From the NCBI GenBank assembly GCA_022729615.1, contig DZAQ01000008.1, positions 16,604 to 21,800 of the forward strand: 5,197 nt of DNA. The letters run 5' to 3'. Made by a program: the position numbers and the translations under genes. Positions 1 to 5,197 of the stretch are shown one piece after another. The first letter of the stretch is position 1. Each line of letters opens with the position of its first letter. This DNA is from Sulfurovum sp. GTDB taxonomy: Bacteria; Campylobacterota; Campylobacteria; Campylobacterales; Sulfurovaceae. The notes under the pieces are model-generated. The model was not told the origin of the DNA. It searched no databases and saw only the letters and a list, made by a program, of their open reading frames with translations.

Positions 1-285
1 GAGCAAAAGCCGGAGCAGCAAAAAAAGGGTGAGCAGCAACAAAAAGAGCAGCAGCCCAAGTCACAAAAACCTCAAGAGGATCAGAGCGGAAAAAACGAGA
101 AGCAAGAGCAGGACAATACTGGTGAAAAAGATATGCAGACTCCCGAAGAGAAAGAGCAGGCAATGACACAAAAAGAGGTTGAGGGGCTGCTGAAACAGCT
201 TGGACAAAAGAAGATGCCTGCGATGATGTATCAAGCGACAGATCCCAAAAAAGGGGAGAGCGGTGAGGAGGTCAATCCATGGTGA
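1..285 (+). CDS. Bat operon VWA/TPR protein (BatB/BatC type), C-terminal fragment
   Basis: The reading frame is open from base 1 and ends at TGA 283-285, so this is the last 94 residues of a gene that starts outside the window. Residues 1 to about 50 are almost entirely Gln, Glu, Lys, Pro, Ser, Asp and Asn, a flexible charged linker. Residues 57-77 look like a short ordered segment (TQKEVEGLLKQLGQKK, then MPAMMY), and the protein ends in NPW. A Q/E/K-rich stretch followed by a short conserved tail ending in a Trp-containing motif is typical, from family knowledge, of BatC TPR proteins and BatB-TPR fusions. The neighbour batD starts 28 bp downstream on the same strand, which strongly supports this identity. 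The VWA and TPR domains would lie upstream and cannot be seen, so I cannot tell whether it is a separate BatC or a BatB-BatC fusion. The role of such proteins is thought to be protein interaction at the inner membrane within the MoxR/Bat complex. Confidence 0.75.
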   Translation, partial: EQKPEQQKKGEQQQKEQQPKSQKPQEDQSGKNEKQEQDNTGEKDMQTPEEKEQAMTQKEVEGLLKQLGQKKMPAMMYQATDPKKGESGEEVNPW

Positions 286-313
286 TACAAAGAGTTAGAA
301 GCGAGGAAAAAAA

Positions 314-1816
314 ATGAGAAAGATACTGCTTGGACTGCTATTGTGGCACATTTCGCTTGTGATGGCGATGGGTGCGGACGCATTAGCCAGGGTAGAGGAG
401 AGCGCCATCTCGGAAGGCAGCAGTGTACGGCTCATACTTGAGGCAATCGGAGAGGATGTCGTTTTTCCGCAGATTGATGATATCGGAGGATATCCTATCG
501 AGAGCAGTTCCACATTCAAAAGCAGCAGTATGCAGGTTGTCAATGGTGCACTGACGCAAGAGAGCAAAAAACAGCTTGTTCTCACTTTTACTCCTGACAA
601 AGCGATGACAATCCCCTCGTTGAAGATCAAAGTGGATGGCAAAGAGGCAGCAACCGACCCTATTGAGATACAAATTGCCAAAGCTACACCGCAAACCGCA
701 CAAGGATCGGCAAAATTCACGCTTGAGATGACTTCTAACAAACAGAGTGTTCATCTCGGAGAGCCTCTGTTGCTTTCAGTCTTTTTCAGCGAGTCGAGAA
801 GTTCTGAATTGATGCAGCTGGAGTATCAAAAGCCGCAAACCAAAGATTTCATTATCAAAGAGGTTGAAAAAGAGAGAGTCTCAAGAAAAGGGAATTTCGT
901 CGTCCATGAGCTGCGTTATGCGCTTATCCCAAAGAGTGAAGGCAATGTCACGATCGAGCCTGCCAGAGTCAAGATAGGAGAACGCTCAAGACGCAGAGAT
1001 GATTTTTTCGGAACATTTATGGATGTGCCTACTTGGAGTCAAATCGCCTCAAATCCTTTGAGTATTGAGGTGAAACCTCTCCCGAAAGATACCGATTTGG
1101 TAGGTAATTTCAGCTTGAGCGCGACGATTGATGCTACCGAGGTGAAAGCCAACAAGCCGGTTCATCTCACTGTCAAGATCACCGGTGAAGGGAATTTGGA
1201 AGATTTTGAAGGGGCAAAATATGAGATAGACGGGGTCACTCTGTATAGTGACGATGCGAAGATTCAGAGCAGTCTTAGCGGCGATCAGTTTGTGAGCAGC
1301 TATGAAAAAAAATATGTATTCATCGCAGATCACAACTTCACTATCCCTGCGCAAAGTTTTTCGCTTTTTGATACCAAAACCAAAACAGTCAAAGAGCTGA
1401 AAATAGAGAGCTATTCTATTGAAGTCACAGGCGGAAGCGGCGCTGCCGTGAAGGTTGTCGATTCGGTCTCGCCCAAGATGGCCGAAGGAGCTTTGGAAGA
1501 TAAAGTTGAGGGGGCGAAGGCGCCATCGGGAGAGTTGCCGCTAGGGCTCTCATGGTATTGGCTGGCTGCTTTGGCATTTTTCGGCGGCATTTTATTTGCA
1601 TGGATAGGCATCAAAGGATTGCCCCATTTGAAGTGGCAAAAAAGCAATAGCCCCTTTGGTGAGCATGAGGCGCTCAAGATACTCTATCCGCATACCAACG
1701 AAAGCGCAGAGGTTGAGGAGATGGTGCGCAGGCTCTATCTCAAAAAACGCGGTGAAAAGGGAGTTGAGATCGACAAGAAGAGACTCAAAGAACTTGTCAA
1801 AAGATACAATAAATAG
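314..1816 (+). CDS. batD: BatD family protein (Bat operon, exported and membrane-anchored)
   Basis: This is a complete 500-residue protein. It starts with a signal peptide (MRK, then a hydrophobic core at residues 4-19), with likely cleavage after the ALA at 23-25. A long beta-rich periplasmic region follows to about residue 400, built of immunoglobulin-like segments. It includes the RRRDDFFG stretch near residues 226-233, which resembles the conserved DPFF-type motif of BatD. A single transmembrane helix at about 412-433 (around WYWLAALAFFGGILFAW) leads to a basic tail of about 67 residues that should be cytoplasmic. This topology and length fit the BatD family. Family members act with MoxR ATPase and VWA proteins and are linked to aerotolerance or envelope stress, but their molecular function is unresolved. 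The start is supported by GAGGA at 303-307, six bases before the ATG. The 28-bp gap to the upstream Bat gene implies co-transcription, and no promoter is visible between them. No damage or truncation is seen. Confidence 0.87.
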   Translation: MRKILLGLLLWHISLVMAMGADALARVEESAISEGSSVRLILEAIGEDVVFPQIDDIGGYPIESSSTFKSSSMQVVNGALTQESKKQLVLTFTPDKAMTIPSLKIKVDGKEAATDPIEIQIAKATPQTAQGSAKFTLEMTSNKQSVHLGEPLLLSVFFSESRSSELMQLEYQKPQTKDFIIKEVEKERVSRKGNFVVHELRYALIPKSEGNVTIEPARVKIGERSRRRDDFFGTFMDVPTWSQIASNPLSIEVKPLPKDTDLVGNFSLSATIDATEVKANKPVHLTVKITGEGNLEDFEGAKYEIDGVTLYSDDAKIQSSLSGDQFVSSYEKKYVFIADHNFTIPAQSFSLFDTKTKTVKELKIESYSIEVTGGSGAAVKVVDSVSPKMAEGALEDKVEGAKAPSGELPLGLSWYWLAALAFFGGILFAWIGIKGLPHLKWQKSNSPFGEHEALKILYPHTNESAEVEEMVRRLYLKKRGEKGVEIDKKRLKELVKRYNK

Positions 1817-1844
1817 GACTCAAGCCTTTATTTTGAGGAGCTCT

Positions 1845-2675
1845 TTAGAGTATCTCATGAAGCTTATTGGCATCGGTCATCCACCCGTTAAGCTCCTCCC
1901 ACTCTTCGTTTTCTACCATTTTTTGGCATTTTTGCAACTCTTCATCTAAGTGTTTGAGAGCGATAAGCAGGTTGCTTCTGTTTTGTCGGAAGATATCTTC
2001 CCACATTCTCGGAGAGCTTTTGGCGATACGGCTCATATCCCTGAAGCCTCCGCCGGCAAGCGCGGTGATGCTTTTGGCATCCTCCTGTCTCATGACGCTA
2101 TTGGCAAGCGCAAAACTCAGTGCATGGGGCATATGGGAGATGTACGCGGCATGGCGGTCATGTGCGTGTGCCTCCATAAAGACACAGCGCATACCGATCG
2201 CCCTGAAGAGGCGCAGTGCAACCTCTTGCTGATGTGCGCCGCTCTTTTCGAGATCGCACAGTACGACCACTTTGTCTTTGTAAAGAGCTTCAACTGCGGC
2301 TGTGGGTCCAAATTTTTCCGTGCCGGTCATCGGGTGCGCCGCAACAAGGTTTTGTCGTATTTTTGCCGGAGTAGAAGCCACTATTTTTGCTTTTGTGCTG
2401 CCCAAATCGATGATCGTGCAGTGAGGATGGATATTTTTGAACCCTTGAAGTGTCGCTATGATCGCATCCACGGGAATGCTCAGAAAAATAACATCACACT
2501 GCGAAATCTCCTCTATCGACGGCGCAATCGTATCGACCAGTCCAAGCTCCAAAGCTTGCGCGCAGTGCAGTGCATTATGATCAAAACCCGCGATGTGACA
2601 AGAGTCGATATTTTGTTTGAGCGCTATCCCTAGTGAGCCGCCCATGAGCCCCAATCCGATGATGCCGATCCTCAT
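1845..2675 (-). CDS. tyrA: Prephenate dehydrogenase
   Basis: This is a complete 276-residue cytoplasmic enzyme predicted to oxidatively decarboxylate prephenate to 4-hydroxyphenylpyruvate with NAD(P)+, in tyrosine biosynthesis. The N-terminal Rossmann fold shows GLGLMGGSL (residues 7-15, a GxGxxG loop) and Asp32 at the end of beta-2, the usual NAD-preferring acidic residue. Family motifs follow: LSIPVD (65-70), DLGSTK (90-95), AHPMTGTEKFGP (113-124, containing the His expected to be catalytic), ISHMPH (179-184) and GGGFRDMSRIA (208-218, with a substrate-binding Arg). The length matches the minimal monofunctional form: there is no fused chorismate mutase and no C-terminal ACT domain, so feedback control through ACT is not expected. 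AAGGA (complement of 2681-2685) lies five bases before the ATG and supports the start. The gene converges on batD and diverges from bamA, so it is probably transcribed alone or with nothing downstream. An arogenate-using variant cannot be excluded by reading alone. Confidence 0.95.
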   Translation of the reverse strand: MRIGIIGLGLMGGSLGIALKQNIDSCHIAGFDHNALHCAQALELGLVDTIAPSIEEISQCDVIFLSIPVDAIIATLQGFKNIHPHCTIIDLGSTKAKIVASTPAKIRQNLVAAHPMTGTEKFGPTAAVEALYKDKVVVLCDLEKSGAHQQEVALRLFRAIGMRCVFMEAHAHDRHAAYISHMPHALSFALANSVMRQEDAKSITALAGGGFRDMSRIAKSSPRMWEDIFRQNRSNLLIALKHLDEELQKCQKMVENEEWEELNGWMTDANKLHEIL

Positions 2676-2699
2676 TCTTTTCCTTCAAAAATTTGTTGC

Positions 2700-2708
2700 A
2701 TTATACCA
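2700..2708 (-). promoter_or_regulatory. Extended -10 promoter of tyrA
   Basis: Read on the minus strand, TGG is followed directly by a perfect TATAAT (positions 2708 down to 2700), i.e. a TGn-TATAAT extended -10 box. A start site about seven bases on, near 2693, would leave a leader of roughly 18 nt holding the AAGGA ribosome site. No TTGACA-like -35 is seen at 17-bp spacing, where the sequence reads GCAAAA. This agrees with the weak -35 conservation known for Campylobacterota sigma-70 promoters. The start site itself is inferred. Confidence 0.7.
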
Positions 2709-2837
2709 CTAGACAGGAGCGTTTTTGCTGTATTTAAGAGAAGCATAATGAGGTTATTTAGTAGTTATTTAGTAAAAAAAAGATACACTCTCCACCAGTG
2801 TTATGCCTAGAAATATGCTTGTCAAGGATAGAAGAAT
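2709..2837 (+). promoter_or_regulatory. bamA upstream region and leader
   Basis: This AT-rich non-coding stretch must hold the bamA promoter, because tyrA runs the other way. No single convincing -10 stands out. Candidates are CATAAT at 2744-2749, TACACT at 2784-2789 and TATGCT at 2814-2819, none with a good -35. An 11-bp tandem direct repeat (2753-2774) and a run of eight A (2774-2781) sit in the middle. The ribosome site is AAGGA at 2824-2828, nine bases before the ATG at 2838. A second ATG follows at once (2841), so the start could be one codon later with no effect on the product beyond one residue. No riboswitch-like fold was recognised. Confidence 0.55.
2753..2774. repeat. Perfect 11-bp tandem direct repeat upstream of bamA
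   Basis: The unit GTTATTTAGTA occurs twice, back to back and without mismatch, at 2753-2763 and 2764-2774. It is followed by an A-run to 2781. The 11-bp period is close to one helical turn, which would place both copies on the same DNA face. That spacing is typical of binding sites for OmpR/PhoB-type response regulators, so an operator is possible. A simple slippage duplication is an equally valid explanation. The repeat is seen directly; the regulatory reading is inference. Confidence 0.8.
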
Positions 2838-5162
2838 ATGATGAATAAAATAGTCGCATTGAGTATCGCAGCCGGAGCTCTGCTCACAGCTGAAGAGGTA
2901 AAACAGATCAAGTTTGACGGGTTGCTGCACCTTTCACCGAGTGTTGCCAAAGAGGTTGCGGGCATTCGCGAGGGAGATGAGGTGGATGCCTCCAAGATAG
3001 ATGAGTCTGTTAAGAACCTCTATAGTCAAGGGTATTTCAAGGATGTATGGGTAGAGAGAAAAGAGAATGGTTTGCTTGTCTATCACTTTGACGAAAAACC
3101 CGCTATCTCCAAAGTGACTATCAATGGCTACGGAAGCAGTGATGAGTCCAAAGAGCTCCAGACAGCCATGGGGCTCAAAAAAGGCGACCTTTATGATGAG
3201 CGGCGCATCGAAAAGGCGAAAGAGGCGCTGATCAGCAAGGCAGAGAGCGAAGGGTATTACGATACGGTAGTAGAGGTCTCCAAAAAGAAAATCAATGAGA
3301 GCTATGCGATCACTTTTGATGTCAACAAGGGTGAAAAAATCAAAATCAAAAAGACCAATTTTATTGGAGCAAAAAATGTAGATAAGGGCGATCTTCAAAA
3401 AGATTTAGCCAATAAAGAGCCCGGTTTTTGGAGCTGGGTACCGTTTCTCGGCGAGAGTGACGCAAGAGTAGATGAGCTCTCCTATGATTCGATGCGCGCC
3501 AAAGAGGCTTATATGAAAGAGGGGTATATCGATGCAAAGGTGAGCAAGCCCTTGATGCGTGTCGATACATCTTCGTACAATGCCGAGATCAGCTATCTTG
3601 TCGAGGAGGGCAAGCAGTTTCGTGTCGGCAAGGTGACGCTCACGCAAAATGTCCAAGGACTTGATAGCGCAGTATTGGTCTCCAACTTCAAGCTTCAAAA
3701 GGGCAAAGTCTTCAATATCAAGAAGATGAGACTCGATATGGAGTATCTCAAAGCGGAGGTGGGCAATCTCGGGTATGCATTTGCGCAGGTAAATCCGAAT
3801 TTTCACAAAGATGAAAAGAGCGGGCTTGTAGATTTGCAGTATCAGGTTGTTCAGGGCAAAAAAGTAACGATCAATGATGTCATCATCTCCGGAAATGATG
3901 TCACAAAAGATAGAGTTGTCCGCCGCTATGTCTATCTTGCCCCGGGGGATAAATATAATTTTACCGACCTCAAAGAGAGTAAAAGCGCACTGGGAAGAAC
4001 CGGATTTTTCGAAAAGGTAGATATCGAAACAGAGCGCATCACCGACGAGAAGGTCAATCTTCTTGTCAAGGTCAAAGAGACGCAGACAGGGTCGATCTCT
4101 GCCGGCGGCGGATACGGGAGCTATCAAGGGGTAATGATCAATGCCAGTATTTCAGACAAAAACCTTTTCGGGACAGGCTTGAGCAGCAATTTGGGTATCG
4201 ACTGGTCTCAGATCTCCAGAAGCGCCGATCTGACTGTCACCAATCCAAGAGTTTGGGATAGCGAATATAGCCTCAGCACAAGTATCTTTACCCGCTACTA
4301 TGAGTATATTGACTATACAACAGACCAAACCGGGGGGTCGCTCATCGGGGGGCGCCAATTTACGCGCCACCTCTTCGGTTCTGTCGGAGTCAGCTATATG
4401 GATAACTCTTCGGAGATCAACGAAGAGAATGTATTGGATGCAAATGCGATCGAGAGACTGCTCTATATCGACAAATACACAAAGTCTTCCGGACTCTTTG
4501 GCGTCAATTTCGATAACACAGACAACTACTACACTCCAAGAGAGGGGTTTATCGCGGGTTTGAATGTTGAACTGGCATCATTTGACGGTGAATTGAAAAC
4601 AGGCGATATGCTCTTTTATGATGACTATGCCAATATGAGTAAATTCTATGCAAGGTTTGGCGCCTTCTATGGAATGGAGGATTTGATCGATTATGACCTC
4701 ATCATGCGTTTCAAAGCGAAGGGGACATGGCTGGAGCATGAGCCAAACGAGAAAGTTCCAACCGCAGAGAGAATTTATATGGGGGGAGTCGGAAGCGTAA
4801 GAGGATATAGCCCATACTCGATCTCTCCATATATCTCCTATATCGACCCTGTTTTTGGAATTCCTGTCGAGAATAGATTCGGGGGGGACAAGAGTGCCTC
4901 CGGAACCATCGAGGCAAGCATACCTATCTCTGAGGCAGCGAAGATGCGTCTGACCTTCTTTGGCGATATCGGGCATATCAAAGCCGATGAGGTAAGAGGC
5001 GGGACGCTCGTCAAAAATGATCTCACCAGAAGCTCTGTGGGTGCGCAGATAGAGTGGCAATCGCCTTTTGGCGCCATCAATCTGATCTACGGCTATGCGC
5101 TCGATGATGTGCCTGAAGACGATAAAGCGCCGTTTGAATTCTCTATGGGAACAAAATTCTAA
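2838..5162 (+). CDS. bamA: Outer membrane protein assembly factor BamA
   Basis: This complete 774-residue Omp85-family protein is the core of the machine that folds and inserts beta-barrel proteins into the outer membrane. A short signal peptide (residues 1-18, cleavage expected at LTA/EE) precedes five POTRA domains, at about 20-87, 89-165, 168-258, 261-340 and 343-415. Each has the usual beta-alpha-alpha-beta-beta outline with a Gly-rich turn; POTRA5 begins VTINDVIISGNDVT. The transmembrane barrel runs from about 418 to the end. It includes the conserved loop-6 motif VRGY (654-657) within MGGVGSVRGY, the counterpart of VRGF in other bacteria. The chain ends in an aromatic-rich strand with terminal Phe774, as expected of a beta-signal. 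Five POTRAs separate it from TamA (three) and from two-partner secretion transporters (two). Length is near that of other Campylobacterota BamA. It diverges from tyrA and is followed by a terminator, so it is probably transcribed alone. Oddity: four G6-G7 runs lie in the barrel-coding part. Confidence 0.96.
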   Translation: MMNKIVALSIAAGALLTAEEVKQIKFDGLLHLSPSVAKEVAGIREGDEVDASKIDESVKNLYSQGYFKDVWVERKENGLLVYHFDEKPAISKVTINGYGSSDESKELQTAMGLKKGDLYDERRIEKAKEALISKAESEGYYDTVVEVSKKKINESYAITFDVNKGEKIKIKKTNFIGAKNVDKGDLQKDLANKEPGFWSWVPFLGESDARVDELSYDSMRAKEAYMKEGYIDAKVSKPLMRVDTSSYNAEISYLVEEGKQFRVGKVTLTQNVQGLDSAVLVSNFKLQKGKVFNIKKMRLDMEYLKAEVGNLGYAFAQVNPNFHKDEKSGLVDLQYQVVQGKKVTINDVIISGNDVTKDRVVRRYVYLAPGDKYNFTDLKESKSALGRTGFFEKVDIETERITDEKVNLLVKVKETQTGSISAGGGYGSYQGVMINASISDKNLFGTGLSSNLGIDWSQISRSADLTVTNPRVWDSEYSLSTSIFTRYYEYIDYTTDQTGGSLIGGRQFTRHLFGSVGVSYMDNSSEINEENVLDANAIERLLYIDKYTKSSGLFGVNFDNTDNYYTPREGFIAGLNVELASFDGELKTGDMLFYDDYANMSKFYARFGAFYGMEDLIDYDLIMRFKAKGTWLEHEPNEKVPTAERIYMGGVGSVRGYSPYSISPYISYIDPVFGIPVENRFGGDKSASGTIEASIPISEAAKMRLTFFGDIGHIKADEVRGGTLVKNDLTRSSVGAQIEWQSPFGAINLIYGYALDDVPEDDKAPFEFSMGTKF

Positions 5163-5171
5163 AACACTCCG

Positions 5172-5196
5172 CTGCTCTCGTGAGAGTAGTTTTCTT
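5172..5196 (+). terminator. Rho-independent terminator after bamA
   Basis: CTGCTCT (5172-5178) pairs with AGAGTAG (5183-5189), including one G-T wobble, around a CGTG loop, and is followed by TTTTCTT. The hairpin starts nine bases after the bamA stop codon. It is modest in GC content but has the classic stem plus T-tract form. The window ends here, so what follows cannot be seen. Confidence 0.75.
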
Positions 5197-5197
5197 A

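Noticed and set aside
307..314. A8 run between the batD ribosome site and its start codon, considered as a slippage switch
   Set aside because: The run lies almost entirely before the ATG. Small length changes would only alter spacing slightly, and A-rich spacing is normal in such genomes.
1819..1837. Possible bidirectional terminator between batD and tyrA (CTCAA and TTGAG arms)
   Set aside because: The stem is only five base pairs with a nine-base loop, and no T-run follows on either strand. It is too weak to call although a terminator would be expected between convergent genes.
1656..1949. A 97-codon plus-strand frame spanning the batD end and the batD/tyrA junction
   Set aside because: It runs out of frame through the batD tail and antisense into tyrA. 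It has no plausible ribosome site and no recognisable protein features.
1950..2633. A 227-codon open frame on the plus strand, antisense to tyrA
   Set aside because: It lies wholly inside tyrA, whose motifs are unmistakable on the other strand. The translation is rich in Cys, Arg and His with no recognisable domain, and no ribosome site or spacing supports it. It is a shadow frame.
2741..2820. Inverted repeat AAGCATA / TATGCTT in the bamA upstream region
   Set aside because: The arms are seven bases, 66 bases apart and do not extend. About one such pair is expected by chance in a spacer of this length and composition.
3405..4127. A 240-codon open frame on the minus strand, antisense to bamA
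   Set aside because: It overlaps the POTRA3-5 coding region of bamA. The composition looks like a reverse-complement artefact and no independent start signal or domain is seen.
1..5197. A previously undescribed system, mobile element or defence island
   Set aside because: All coding space is explained by four well-known gene families with intact, family-typical motifs. No integrase, transposase, terminal repeat, CRISPR-like spacing or orphan gene is present.

Overview
The window is an ordinary chromosomal segment carrying four protein-coding genes. It most likely comes from a Campylobacterota (epsilonproteobacterial) genome of the free-living Sulfurovum/Sulfurimonas/Sulfuricurvum kind. This assignment is inference. 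It rests on the style of the BamA and BatD proteins, on the divergent tyrA/bamA pair (which I recall from Campylobacter jejuni as Cj0130/Cj0129c), on the extended -10 promoter without a clear -35, and on a moderate base composition rather than the AT-rich one of host-associated Campylobacter.

Layout. Positions 1-285 (+) hold the C-terminal end of a Bat-operon protein: a low-complexity Q/E/K-rich linker and a short conserved tail ending in Pro-Trp. Positions 314-1816 (+) hold batD, an exported, membrane-anchored protein and probably the last gene of that operon. Positions 1845-2675 (-) hold tyrA (prephenate dehydrogenase), which converges on batD with a 28-bp gap. Positions 2676-2837 are a divergent promoter region with a good extended -10 for tyrA and, on the bamA side, a perfect 11-bp tandem direct repeat. 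Positions 2838-5162 (+) hold bamA, the outer-membrane beta-barrel assembly factor, complete with signal peptide, five POTRA domains, barrel and terminal Phe. A rho-independent terminator follows at about 5172-5196.

The genes form three functional blocks. The Bat proteins (MoxR/VWA/TPR/BatD) are thought to form an inner-membrane, periplasm-facing complex linked to envelope or oxidative stress tolerance. TyrA makes the tyrosine precursor in the cytoplasm. BamA inserts outer-membrane proteins. Only the Bat genes look like an operon; tyrA and bamA share only an intergenic region. Coding density is high and no stretch over 300 bases lacks a gene. I see no mobile element, tRNA, rRNA, CRISPR array or defence gene.

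I did not find a new biological system here. The observations most worth checking are the 11-bp tandem repeat upstream of bamA and the cluster of G6-G7 runs inside the bamA barrel-coding region.
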